From positions 1 through 48,551 of the forward strand of contig JAITWH010000027.1 in assembly GCA_031285405.1 (NCBI GenBank): a stretch of 48,551 bases of DNA. The letters run 5' to 3'. The notes beneath the pieces were generated by a model, which was not told the DNA's origin, made no database searches, and saw only the letters and a list, made by a program, of their open reading frames with translations. This stretch comes from Alistipes sp. (lineage in GTDB: Bacteria; Bacteroidota; Bacteroidia; Bacteroidales; Rikenellaceae). Shown one piece after another: positions 39,459-46,941 of this stretch. The translations under genes were made by a program, and so were the position numbers. Numbering within the stretch: the stretch's first letter is position 1; each line of letters opens with the position of its first letter.

Positions 39459-39630
39459 TGGTTAGTTGTTAGTGATTAGTGCTAACGCGGGCGGAACGCC
39501 GCCGGCGATTTTAGCTAACGCAGAAATTTCGCGTAGCTTTATGCCGCGTAGCACTAACCACTAACAACTAACCACTGATTTTCACCCCGCGTTAGCACTA
39601 ACAACTAACCACTAATCACTAACAACTAAT
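39456..39630. repeat. Heptad element 11 (TTAGTGG family), double
   Basis: A left arm (TAGTGGT repeats into GCTAACGCG), a GCCGGCGATTTTAGCTAACGC core, an inverted CGCGTAGC with CACTAACCACTAACAACTAA arm, and then a second inverted arm (CGCGTTAGCACTAAC...). It ends a few bases before the next start codon. Confidence 0.85.
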
Positions 39631-39634
39631 AGGT

Positions 39635-40024
39635 ATGCGTATCGACAAATGGCTCTGGTGCGTGAGGATCTACAAGACGCGCACGGTGGCGGCGGACGCC
39701 GTCAAGATGAATCGCGTGAGCGTCGGCGGCGCGTGGGTCAAGGCGTCGTACGACGTCAAGGTTGGCGACGTGGTCGACGTGCGCAAGGGACGCATCACGT
39801 TCAGGTTCAGGGTGTTGGAACTTGCGACGGGTCGTCAGCCGGCGCGCGAGGTGGCGCGTTACGCGGCCAACATCACGCCCCAGGAGGAGTTGGACAAACT
39901 CTCGGCCCCGCGCGAAACCATCTTCATAGAGCGCGACCGAGGCACCGGCCGACCGACAAAAAAAGAGCGCCGCGACCTCGACGCCCTTATGGAAGGATTG
40001 CAGATTGAGGATATCGAGGATTAA
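39635..40024 (+). CDS. hslR: S4-domain RNA-binding protein (Hsp15/HslR type)
   Basis: Hsp15 recycles stalled 50S subunits carrying peptidyl-tRNA. The 129-residue protein has the S4 domain at its start (MRIDKWLWCVRIYKTRTVAADAV, then VSVGGAWVKASYDVKVGDVV) and a basic C-terminal tail (RGTGRPTKKERRDLDALM). It follows pth, a functional neighbour. The last eight codons and the stop form the left half of a 44-bp perfect palindrome. It is the last chromosomal gene before the phage block. Confidence 0.88.
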   Translation: MRIDKWLWCVRIYKTRTVAADAVKMNRVSVGGAWVKASYDVKVGDVVDVRKGRITFRFRVLELATGRQPAREVARYAANITPQEELDKLSAPRETIFIERDRGTGRPTKKERRDLDALMEGLQIEDIED

Positions 40025-40044
40025 TCCTCGATATCCTCAATCTG
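40001..40044. repeat. 44-bp perfect palindrome centred on the hslR stop codon
   Basis: Positions 40001-40022 and 40023-40044 are exact reverse complements with no spacer. The left half encodes the C-terminus QIEDIED; the TAA stop crosses the centre. It may serve as terminator. Confidence 0.9.
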
Positions 40045-40191
40045 TAATCATGAATAATGAATCATGAATCAGCTACGGCGGCAACGGCCGCGACGATTTT
40101 AAGCTACGCAAAATCATATACGTGCGAAGCACACCCCAATTCATGATTCATAATTCATGATTCATGATTTTTAAAAAGATTCATGATTTTC
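40045..40191. repeat. Heptad element 12 (GAATCAT family) at the phage boundary
   Basis: GAATCAT-type left arm, GGCAACGGCC core, GCTACGC, a GTGCGAAGCAC hairpin, and an inverted GATTCAT right arm ending directly at the 31-bp direct repeat. Confidence 0.8.
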
Positions 40192-40222
40192 TAAGCCCCT
40201 CATCGACCCGCCGTTTAAGCAG
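40192..40222. repeat. 31-bp direct repeat, left copy
   Basis: Identical to 41339-41369, the 3' end of the holin gene. Together they flank a 1147-bp cassette. Confidence 0.85.
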
Positions 40223-40253
40223 CCGCAATCGAGAGGCATCACCGAAATCGGTC

Positions 40254-40511
40254 TCAAAGAAAAGGATAGATACCGATAAAGACCAAAAAGATGCACGACA
40301 CGACGATCATCCACAGATTTCGGTTTTTCCTGACGGCCGGAATTGCGAACGCCACCAACTGACAGATCGCGATTGCCAAGGCCACATAGTGCCGATATTG
40401 TCGTAAATCACTCTTATCCATAGGGTTGGCCATATACAACCACATGGTGATCAGCCCCAGTACGATGCCCGGCACGAGCAACCACGGCTTAAATTCTTTA
40501 TTTTCACTCAT
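40254..40511 (-). CDS. Small membrane protein of the cassette
   Basis: An 85-residue protein with three hydrophobic stretches (about 10-28, 43-60 and 66-84) and no known motif. A GGAG site 5 bases before the ATG supports the start. It lies 10 bases after the preceding gene and is the last of three cassette genes. Function unknown; roles in phage exclusion or immunity are typical for such cassettes but unproven here. Confidence 0.6.
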   Translation of the reverse strand: MSENKEFKPWLLVPGIVLGLITMWLYMANPMDKSDLRQYRHYVALAIAICQLVAFAIPAVRKNRNLWMIVVSCIFLVFIGIYPFL

Positions 40512-40521
40512 CGCTCCAAAA

Positions 40522-40881
40522 TTACAATGGGGTTATGGAGTAGACGGATACGGGAACCGTCGCTCCGGAAAAATATGTTTCGACGATCTTCACGCCCTGA
40601 TTCCGTCCGCTATTGAGATATTGTATCTCGTAGCTGCTCCACTGCATGGTCGAGAGGAATCCATAGGCGCTCATGAGAAAACCGGCAGCCGCCATCCCCG
40701 GAACTATTCCCACGATCGTCCCTGCAAAGCCCGCGTAGCCGGAAGTGTCCTGCATCACATGCATAAATGTGATTGCCGAGTTGTGGTTAAGGCTTAACGA
40801 TGTTTGAAGAAAACCCATTCCGGCCAGAAACTCTAAATTCCCCTCCACCGTCTCATATTTCTTGTCATGCGGGCGGGTCAT
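40522..40881 (-). CDS. Membrane protein of the cassette
   Basis: A 119-residue protein (from MTRPHDKKYETVEG; an earlier ATG at 40908 is possible). It has one clear hydrophobic region (AGFAGTIVGIVPGMAAAGFL) flanked by polar segments, without a family match. It overlaps the end of the lipoprotein gene by 17 bases, so translation of the three cassette genes is probably linked. Confidence 0.55.
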   Translation of the reverse strand: MTRPHDKKYETVEGNLEFLAGMGFLQTSLSLNHNSAITFMHVMQDTSGYAGFAGTIVGIVPGMAAAGFLMSAYGFLSTMQWSSYEIQYLNSGRNQGVKIVETYFSGATVPVSVYSITPL

Positions 40882-41268
40882 GGGAGTTGGTCTGGGCTTG
40901 GGCGGCATCACGATACCCTGTGTGGCCAACATTTTTTTCGATTTCGCGCTGCCTGTTGGTCGCTTCGATCCTATCCGTCACGAAGGCGAACAGCTCCTCC
41001 GACATGTCGACATCATTTGCGGTGGCGTCGACGCTGGCCCTGTCGTTCTCGATTCGCACAAATTCGTCGACCCGTTCAAAGGCTGCGGCCAGTCTCTCCA
41101 ACTGCGCCTCCGAGAATAGATGATCCTCGGGAATGTCCATGTGCATAAACGGCTTCGAAACGTCGGGCTGCGGATTTTCATCGGTTATGCAACCGTGCAC
41201 GCAGAGCGACAACGCAAGGGTTATCGCCGTGAAAGCCCCCCCTTCAGGGTGGAAAATTTTGTTTTCAT
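40865..41268 (-). pseudogene. Lipoprotein gene with frameshift at a 7-G tract
   Basis: ATG 41268 opens a frame (MKTKFSTLKGG) that stops early. The -7G tract (41236-41242, G on the coding strand) separates it from a downstream frame that continues AFTAITLALSLCVHGC, a good lipoprotein signal, and runs to 40865. With eight G the whole would be exactly 135 codons. So this is either a phase-variable lipoprotein switched off, a decayed gene, or a sequencing error. The mature part is acidic and helical (HLFSEAQLERLAAAFERVDEF) with no known domain. Confidence 0.6.
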
Positions 41269-41330
41269 GATCGATAGTTTTAAAAGGTTTGTTTAGCGAA
41301 ATTAAAAATAAAAATCGAAACTTCCAAATT

Positions 41331-41756
41331 TTATTTTTTAAGCCCCTCATCGACCCGCCGTTTAAGCAGTCGCTGCACCGCGCGGAAGAGCGGGTGTCCG
41401 GAGATGTCGGCGGCGTTTTCGAGGTAGCTCCAGAACTCGACCCCGCACACGAATCCGGTGAAAATGCGCGCCAGATGCAGCTCCACGAAGGTCAGCACCA
41501 CGCTCTCCAGCAGCCACGCCAGCGCGATTCCCGCCATCACGAACACCCCCTTGAGCACGGTGTCCCACGCCCGCCGGCTCGAAAACATCCACTCGACACC
41601 CGCCCGTCGGGCGCGCAGGCGCGATGCGGCGACCCCCGTCCCGAAGTCGATCGCCACAAACACCAACGCGCACACAATCAACCCCTGAACCGGCACAAAC
41701 AGCCCCACAGTGGCCGCCAACGCACCCCACGCGTACTTGACGACAGCCTCGATCAT
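41331..41756 (-). CDS. Phage holin family protein
   Basis: A 141-residue protein with three to four membrane segments, including GALAATVGLFVPVQGLIVCAL and TVLKGVFVMAGIALAWLLESVV, and a basic C-terminus RLLKRRVDEGLKK. The pattern DFGTGVAASRLRARRAG between helices is typical of the Bacteroidota phage holin family. Holins permeabilise the inner membrane so that endolysin reaches the wall; no endolysin gene is visible in the window. Its ATG overlaps the stop of the preceding gene (ATGA). The end of this gene was copied to make the left 31-bp repeat. Confidence 0.78.
   Translation of the reverse strand: MIEAVVKYAWGALAATVGLFVPVQGLIVCALVFVAIDFGTGVAASRLRARRAGVEWMFSSRRAWDTVLKGVFVMAGIALAWLLESVVLTFVELHLARIFTGFVCGVEFWSYLENAADISGHPLFRAVQRLLKRRVDEGLKK
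41339..41369. repeat. 31-bp direct repeat, right copy (inside holin gene)
   Basis: Exact partner of 40192-40222. It encodes the C-terminal residues LLKRRVDEGL of the holin on the minus strand. Confidence 0.85.
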
Positions 41757-42304
41757 GACCCCTGCCGCCCCCTGCGCGGAAGTGGCGTCGAGGTGGCGCG
41801 CAAAATTCTCTGAATTTTCGGAATTTTAGAAATTTTGGGCAGGATCACCCCGCCCTCGGTCGAGACGCGGCGCATGACATTTTCGCGCGGCGAGTACTCG
41901 GGATAGGCCCCCGCGAGCGACTCGATGTGCTCCACGGCGCGCATCATGAGGGCCCGCGCGTCGCCGCGCAGTCGACGTCGTGCCTCGTAGATTTTCGAGT
42001 CGCCGGCGCGCGCAAAGTTTCGCGACGTGGCCTCGACGACTCCCGCCACGCCGCTCTGCACAGCCAGCGCCGGCAACATCAACAGCTTGACATAGAGCGC
42101 CAAAGGGGGCGCCAGATACTCTTCCGTGAGAGTTGGATATTGGCCCCGGCACACGGCCTCGTAGAGGGCCGCGCCGAGCACGGGCCGCACAAATTTCTGT
42201 TGCGCGGCAAGGATCACGGCCTCCGACACAGCGTCGGACGGCACGAGATCGGGGGCGCGAAAGGCCGACTCGGCGACCTTCGCGGGGGAAATTATTAGTT
42301 CCAT
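41753..42304 (-). CDS. Phage protein, DUF6712-like (putative head-tail adaptor)
   Basis: A 183-residue protein beginning MELIISPAKVAESAFRAPDL, with helical SEAVILAAQQKFVRPVLGAALYEAV and YLAPPLALYVKLLMLPALAVQSG segments. This pattern resembles Bacteroidota phage DUF6712 proteins, which lie near head genes and may complete the head or connect it to the tail. The Arg/Pro-rich tail is unusual. It ends in a 4-base overlap with the holin gene, an odd coupling of a structural and a lysis gene. Confidence 0.6.
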   Translation of the reverse strand: MELIISPAKVAESAFRAPDLVPSDAVSEAVILAAQQKFVRPVLGAALYEAVCRGQYPTLTEEYLAPPLALYVKLLMLPALAVQSGVAGVVEATSRNFARAGDSKIYEARRRLRGDARALMMRAVEHIESLAGAYPEYSPRENVMRRVSTEGGVILPKISKIPKIQRILRATSTPLPRRGRQGS

Positions 42305-42316
42305 GGTTTTAAAAAA

Positions 42317-42440
42317 GTGGTTAGTGATTAGTGATTAGTGATTAGTGCTAACGCGGTACAAAAGGCTACGCGGAATTTTTTTGTGTGTGGCACTGCGCCG
42401 CGTAGCACTAACCACTAACAACTAACAACTGATAACTAAT
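42317..42440. repeat. Heptad element 13 (TTAGTGG family) between phage genes
   Basis: TTAGTGA-type left arm into GCTAACGCG, GGCTACGCGG inside, then CGCGTAGC and five inverted heptamers (42405-42439). The portal gene stop codon is inside the right arm. Confidence 0.85.
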
Positions 42441-43674
42441 CAATGCTCTCAAGGTTATATTTAGTGATCTGAGCAATATAAAGCTGCTGAGTGGGGTCGT
42501 CGAGGTCGAAGTCGAGTCCGGCGTCGCGTCGAGCCTCCCACACCTTCATGTAGAGGGCTTTTTTGCGTGTGGGCGGACGGTTGATCACCTCCATTCCCGA
42601 TGCGTCGAGACCCGTCACCGATGCGACAACGCGCTTAATAGGCTCCAGCAGGTCGTTCTGCTCGGGCACTATGACGGTGTTGAGGGCGATCTCGTACTCG
42701 TGCATGATGCGTTCGGAGCTGAACCCGCCGCTGTAATCGAGGCCCGACAGCGATCGGAACCACGAGTGGGCAACCACAATGTCGCCTGTCGCCTGATCGT
42801 GCAGCCGTTTCCAGTCGCCGTCGTTGTCGGCGGCGATGGGCACAAATCGCGAGGTGTCGCGCCCGAGGCTGTCGGTGATCATAAACATCACCTGTCCGGG
42901 CTGTCCGGCGAACTTCTTTTCGGCTGCGGCGAGGATCTCCTCGGCCTGCTCGTCGTCGTCGACCAACCCCTCAAGCAGCATCACGCCCGAGAGCTGAAAC
43001 GAGTTGTCTAACCGCGAGATGTTCCACCGGTCGGTTTTGTAGGCGATGGCCGACACGTTCATGCCGGCGATGTAGGAGGGCACACCGTAGTGGCGAAACA
43101 TCGGTTCGTAGTCTTTGTAGTGCACGACGGATCGCATGAGGCCGTCTTTGCACACCTCGAAGGCGGGATAGAGGGGCAGTCGGCGCGCCTCGGCGGGTTT
43201 GAATCGGCGCCAATCGTGGTGCATGACGATGGAGCTCTCGTCCCGCGCGACGCGACAGTGCGAGGCGTCCTGATGGTGCAGCGACAGGAACGAGTGGGCC
43301 TGGTCGGTGATCACCTCCATGAAGGCGTTGCCGAAGAGCGACTTGTCGAAGGCCAGCTTGTGGATCACCTGCCGCAGCGACTCGCCGTCGCCGTTGGCTC
43401 GCTCCATGAAGTTTTTGAGTGGCTGTCCGCCGGTTTCGGAGTTGACCCCCTTGCCGGAGATGTAGTCGGCCTTGTCGTTGATGATGCGGCGGTGGATCGT
43501 CGAGCGGCGCGACATGAGGGCGAGCGCCTCGGGCATCATGTTGTCGTCGCCCCAGCGCCAGAAGTTGTTGTTGCCGCCGCCGCTCTTCACGACCGAGGGC
43601 CAGTCGCCCATCGGGGCGCTTTTGGCGGCCCGCACTTTTATGGTTCGGGGTTTTGTTTTGGGTTCTGTTTTCAT
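42436..43674 (-). CDS. Phage portal protein
   Basis: The portal forms the ring through which DNA enters the capsid. The 412-residue protein has a basic N-terminus, NNNFWRWGDDNMMPEALALM, a HRRIINDKADYISGKGV helix, FDKSLFGNAFMEVI, YGVPSYIAGMN, and the C-terminal SSERIMHEYEIALNTVIVPEQ helix. This order fits the HK97/SPP1-like portal fold used in Bacteroidota phages. Heptad elements lie on both sides, and its stop codon TAG comes from element 13. The gene is intact and shows no decay. Confidence 0.82.
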   Translation of the reverse strand: MKTEPKTKPRTIKVRAAKSAPMGDWPSVVKSGGGNNNFWRWGDDNMMPEALALMSRRSTIHRRIINDKADYISGKGVNSETGGQPLKNFMERANGDGESLRQVIHKLAFDKSLFGNAFMEVITDQAHSFLSLHHQDASHCRVARDESSIVMHHDWRRFKPAEARRLPLYPAFEVCKDGLMRSVVHYKDYEPMFRHYGVPSYIAGMNVSAIAYKTDRWNISRLDNSFQLSGVMLLEGLVDDDEQAEEILAAAEKKFAGQPGQVMFMITDSLGRDTSRFVPIAADNDGDWKRLHDQATGDIVVAHSWFRSLSGLDYSGGFSSERIMHEYEIALNTVIVPEQNDLLEPIKRVVASVTGLDASGMEVINRPPTRKKALYMKVWEARRDAGLDFDLDDPTQQLYIAQITKYNLESID

Positions 43675-43712
43675 TATTTGTGATGTTTTTAGATTTAATC
43701 AGCATACTTTAA

Positions 43713-43834
43713 AATCATGAATCATGAATTATGAATCATGAATTGCGGAATTCCTTATGTCTGCGGCAAAGCCGCAGTTTTATACGTGCGAAGCACACAA
43801 CGATTCATGATTCATGATTCATAATTCATGATTT
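43713..43834. repeat. Heptad element 14 (GAATCAT family) between phage genes
   Basis: GAATCAT left arm, a GCGGAATTCC/CTGCGG...CCGCAG hairpin core, GTGCGAAGCAC, and an inverted GATTCAT right arm ending two bases from the preceding gene's stop. Confidence 0.85.
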
Positions 43835-43835
43835 A

Positions 43836-44303
43836 TCATTTCGGCGCCTGAGAAAGCTCTGTATCAAAGCATTCGAAAAAGAGCGTAACCGTAGGTCGCT
43901 CGTCGGGAGAGCTGCCCGAAACGAGTTTCAGGGCCACGATGTGCATCGGGTACTGTGTTCCGAAACGTTCGGATTGTCCCGCGACGAGGGTCTCGCCCGA
44001 GGCCATTGTGAGCACGGCGACGAATCCGCCGGCGTCCAACGCCATCAGACGCTCCACGGCGCGAGCAGTGGGTCTACCGGCCGGAAGCTCCATCGAGAGG
44101 GTGTGTCGAATGAGGCGCCCGTCGTCGGTCGTCTCTTCGGAGTAGTGGGCGCGGTCTTCGATGAAGGCCCAGGCGCACGAGCCGTCGGATGGAGCCGTCC
44201 CCGCCCAACGGGGGGCGGGAACGAGTTCCACTTTCGACACGCCGCCGCGCGACCTTACCGTCACTCTGTCGAGTCCGGCTAAGTTGAGTCCTGCGAACGG
44301 CAT
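43836..44303 (-). CDS. Unidentified phage protein between capsid and portal genes
   Basis: A 155-residue protein (start MPFAGLNLAGLDRV, 5 bases after the capsid gene). It is mostly predicted beta: AFIEDRAHYSEETTDDGRLI, GFVAVLTMASGETLVAGQSE, and HIVALKLVSGSSPDERPTVT. The position suggests a head-decoration, head-tail joining or tail-tube-associated protein, but I see no diagnostic motif. A longer open frame upstream overlaps the capsid gene and is a shadow. Confidence 0.6.
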   Translation of the reverse strand: MPFAGLNLAGLDRVTVRSRGGVSKVELVPAPRWAGTAPSDGSCAWAFIEDRAHYSEETTDDGRLIRHTLSMELPAGRPTARAVERLMALDAGGFVAVLTMASGETLVAGQSERFGTQYPMHIVALKLVSGSSPDERPTVTLFFECFDTELSQAPK

Positions 44304-44308
44304 GGCTG

Positions 44309-45301
44309 CTACTGTTTGTAGGAGTAACAGATCAGGTCGGGCAGCAGGAAGTTGCAACCCACGGCGAAGACAGCCCGCTGGCGGTTCTGCATCTCGTCGG
44401 CGTTGTACCACATGCGCACCTCGGTGCCCGGGAAGTCGCCGGTGTTGACAGCCAGCACAATGTTGCGCCGGTCGGCCAGCACGGCCCAGGTCTTGGGCAG
44501 TTCGTCGGCTCCGTTGAGCTCGCCCAGATAGCCCGACACCTGCATGTCGACCACGGGGATGCCGCGGAACGAGAGTGTGGTGCGGCCCTCCTGACGCGCG
44601 ATGTAGGCGGCCTCGTGGTTGGCGGCGTCGAGCGAATCCTCGTACTTGGAGTAGATGTCGCTGGTGACGAAGAATGCCAACTGCCCCTCGCTCTTGAGTT
44701 CGCGAAGTTCGACGGGTGCCGAGTTCCAGAGCTTTCTGAGGATCGCCTCGCCGCTGTCGGCGGCGGTGTACTCGGCGTCGGTGATCTCGTTGTACTCGAT
44801 CGTCATGCTCTGGGTGCGGTCTCTTTCGAGCAGCGCGAGTATTCCGTCGAAGGTGTCGTACATGTCGCCGCCGCGAGTGGTGTCGCCGATCCACATCGTT
44901 GCGCGCAGGCTCTCGGCGAGCGATTCGCGGAAGATGCGGGTCTCGGCCTCTTCGAGTTCGGTGCCGCTCAGGTCACCCATGTCGATGTCGGGGCGCGAGG
45001 AGATCGTCTCCAGCACGCGGGTGTAGTAGTCGGCGGCGGAGTAGCCCGTCTCGGACTTCACCTTGTACAGGTCGATGGTCTTGCTGAGCATCTCGGCCGA
45101 GCCGTCGCCGCTCCACCCCTGGGCGTAGCTGCGAAGGGCGTTGCCGTTGCCGCGCAAAAAGTTGAGTACAGTGGGGACGGGCATGTTGTACAACACCCTG
45201 ACTCCCAGCCTTTCGGCTCCCGTGCCGCGAAGCATCGGGGTGAAAAAGTTTGTTTCGAGTTCCTTGCCCTGATAGATTTTGGGCTCTACGATTTGGTTCA
45301 T
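44309..45301 (-). CDS. Major capsid protein
   Basis: A 330-residue protein starting MNQIVEPKIYQGKELETNFF. Features are an N-terminal extended arm, the acidic GTELEEAETRIFRESLAESL helix, the YDTFDGILALLERDR segment, FFVTSDIYSKYEDSL and GIPVVDMQVSG, which recall the E-loop, P-domain and A-domain of HK97-type capsids, and a C-terminal DEMQNRQRAVFAVGCNFLLP strand. Its size and its place after the head protease gene support the call. A leader of about 40 nt, almost only A and C, lies before the ATG, which should favour strong translation. Confidence 0.75.
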   Translation of the reverse strand: MNQIVEPKIYQGKELETNFFTPMLRGTGAERLGVRVLYNMPVPTVLNFLRGNGNALRSYAQGWSGDGSAEMLSKTIDLYKVKSETGYSAADYYTRVLETISSRPDIDMGDLSGTELEEAETRIFRESLAESLRATMWIGDTTRGGDMYDTFDGILALLERDRTQSMTIEYNEITDAEYTAADSGEAILRKLWNSAPVELRELKSEGQLAFFVTSDIYSKYEDSLDAANHEAAYIARQEGRTTLSFRGIPVVDMQVSGYLGELNGADELPKTWAVLADRRNIVLAVNTGDFPGTEVRMWYNADEMQNRQRAVFAVGCNFLLPDLICYSYKQ

Positions 45302-45344
45302 TTTGTTTGGTTTTTTTGTTTGTTTGAGATTTGGTTTTTGCAAT

Positions 45345-45463
45345 CATGAATCAAGAATCATGAATCATGAATTTCGGAATTTTTTTATCTCTGCGGCTTA
45401 AGCCGCAGTATCTACGTGCGAAGCACGCAACGATTCATTATTCATGATTTATGATTCATGATT
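45345..45463. repeat. Heptad element 15 (GAATCAT family) between phage genes
   Basis: GAATCAT left arm, a CTGCGGCTTAAGCCGCAG palindrome in the core, GTGCGAAGCAC, and an inverted GATTCAT right arm. It contains no GCTAACGC core motif, one of the few exceptions. Confidence 0.8.
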
Positions 45464-45465
45464 TT

Positions 45466-46311
45466 TTATTTAAAGATGGATTCCGCGTCAAGTCGATAAG
45501 CGTTTTCGTTGGCCGAAGGGCGGCCTTCCGTGGACGCGGGATCCTCTTTTGGGGTTAGCGATGTGGGTCGAGCACGCATCTGTCCGTTTTCGCGTTCGAG
45601 CATGTCGATTCGTTGCTGCATCTTTTGGAGTTCGAGGTCGCGTTGCAGACGCAGGCTCTCGGCGGCGGCGGAGTTGACCGACAGCGGTTTGGACCTGCGC
45701 CAACGACTGCCGGCGGGCTCGGGTTCGGCCTCGACGACTCGGTCGACGAGCCCCGCGGCGAGTGCCTCGTCGGGCGAGAGCCATCGTCCGCCGCCGTTGT
45801 TCTCGGCCATCAGTGCCATGAACTCGTCGGCGGTGCGGCCCGAGCGGGCGGCGTAGAGTTGGGCGATGCGCTCGTCGGTCTTGGCGAGCAGCTCCTCGTT
45901 TTGGCGGAAGTCGCGCGAGTTGCCCTCGCAGCTGCTCACCGAGTTGTGGATCAGGTAGAGCGACGACGACGAGATTTCGCGACGGCCGGGCGACGCCGCC
46001 TGGGCGATGACTGTGGCGGCCGAGGCGACGTAGCCGTGGCAGCGCGTTGTGATCGTCGCGTCGAGTGCCCGCAGGGCGTCGTGGATGAGCAGCGCGTCGC
46101 CCACGTCGCCGCCTGTCGAGCGGATGTTGACGGTGACCTCGCTGTTTCGGATGCGGGCGATCTCGTCGAGCGCGCGGCGCAGCTTTTCGTAGGTTGCGAC
46201 CTTGGTGGCGGGGTGTTCGAACTGCCACTCCTCGGAGACACCTATCGTCCCCTCGATGTCGATCGTGGTCGGGCCCGATCGCTGGTTTTTGATTTTGATT
46301 TCGGTCTTCAT
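45466..46311 (-). CDS. ClpP-type phage head maturation protease
   Basis: The 281-residue protein has a ClpP/S49-like domain with the nucleophile Ser in GYVASAATVIAQ, the catalytic His in SSLYLIHNSV, and the NIRSTGGDVGDALLIHDAL strand. Such proteases cut scaffold and capsid precursors during prohead maturation. The C-terminal 90 residues form a coiled coil (LRLQRDLELQKMQQRIDMLE) and a polar tail, so this protein may also carry the scaffold, as in some phages. The capsid gene follows after a heptad element. Confidence 0.82.
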   Translation of the reverse strand: MKTEIKIKNQRSGPTTIDIEGTIGVSEEWQFEHPATKVATYEKLRRALDEIARIRNSEVTVNIRSTGGDVGDALLIHDALRALDATITTRCHGYVASAATVIAQAASPGRREISSSSLYLIHNSVSSCEGNSRDFRQNEELLAKTDERIAQLYAARSGRTADEFMALMAENNGGGRWLSPDEALAAGLVDRVVEAEPEPAGSRWRRSKPLSVNSAAAESLRLQRDLELQKMQQRIDMLERENGQMRARPTSLTPKEDPASTEGRPSANENAYRLDAESIFK

Positions 46312-46320
46312 TTTAATTAA

Positions 46321-46406
46321 TTGAAAGTTGAAAATTGAAAATGGGGCTAACGCAGAATTATATACGTGCGGAGCACGCCTGAATTCATGATTCTTGATTC
46401 ATGATT
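46321..46406. repeat. Heptad element 16 (chimeric arms)
   Basis: The left arm is TTGAAAG/TTGAAAA; the right arm is GATTCAT-type. The core has GGGCTAACGC and GTGCGGAGCAC. It combines half of the element 4 type with half of the element 5 type. Confidence 0.85.
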
Positions 46407-46416
46407 AAAAAAGATT

Positions 46417-46692
46417 CTAAATTCCCACGTCAGTGTGGTGGTAGACGCATTTGCGGACGTAGCTGAATGAGATCGACATGGTGGTGGAGGCGATCCACAT
46501 GGCGTCGATTTTGGGGTGTCCGGCGGCCATCAGGTCGTCGACTTTTCGGCGCACGGCCAGGATTTTGCACAGCCGGTGGTCGATCACGCCCATGCGACAC
46601 AGCTCCTCGACCACGCGGCGGGTCGGCAAATGGCCGTAGAGGTCGGCGACAAGGCGCGCGAGCTCCTTTTCGTGGATCGTTGGGCGTTTCAT
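46417..46692 (-). CDS. Small phage protein of unknown function
   Basis: A 91-residue, mostly helical, basic protein (ELARLVADLYGHLPTRRVVEEL, RRKVDDLMAAGHPKIDAMWI) with the look of a helix-turn-helix or a small structural adaptor, but without a diagnostic motif. It lies just upstream of the head protease gene in the transcript direction, with heptad elements on both sides. Confidence 0.55.
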   Translation of the reverse strand: MKRPTIHEKELARLVADLYGHLPTRRVVEELCRMGVIDHRLCKILAVRRKVDDLMAAGHPKIDAMWIASTTMSISFSYVRKCVYHHTDVGI

Positions 46693-46712
46693 TTTTTTTC
46701 TTCGAAAAAAAA

Positions 46713-46851
46713 TAGTGGTTAGTGATTAGTGGTTAGTGATTAGTGCTACGCGGCGGTAATCCACGCTAAAATTCCGCATAGCTTTATAGCGTTAGCTTTT
46801 TATATCGCGTTAGCACTAATCACTAACCACTAATAACTAACCACTAATAAC
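46713..46851. repeat. Heptad element 17 (TTAGTGG family)
   Basis: TAGTGGT-type left arm into GCTACGCGG, an interior with GCGTTAGC, and an inverted CGCGTTAGC with a CACTAATCACTAACC arm. It ends at the stop codon of the 29-residue protein. Confidence 0.85.
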
Positions 46852-46941
46852 TTAAAACTTCGCCTGTTGGGCAATAAGTTCGTCGCGTTCGCGCTCCTCC
46901 AGAATTTGGATTACGAGCTCGCGAATCTGTTCGGGTGTCAT
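46852..46941 (-). CDS. 29-residue protein coupled to the tail gene
   Basis: MTPEQIRELVIQILEERERD plus a short end is a single predicted amphipathic helix rich in Glu and Arg. Its ATG overlaps the stop of the tail-type gene (ATGA), and its own stop abuts element 17. The tight coupling argues that it is real. Function unknown. Confidence 0.5.
   Translation of the reverse strand: MTPEQIRELVIQILEERERDELIAQQAKF

Noticed and set aside
40192-41369. Insertion sequence between the 31-bp repeats
   Set aside because: There is no transposase and no terminal inverted repeat; 31 bp is too long for a usual target duplication, and the repeat is holin coding sequence.
44304-44894. N-terminal extension of the phage gene ending at 43836
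   Set aside because: The extension overlaps the capsid gene on the same strand in another frame; the start at 44303 gives normal spacing.
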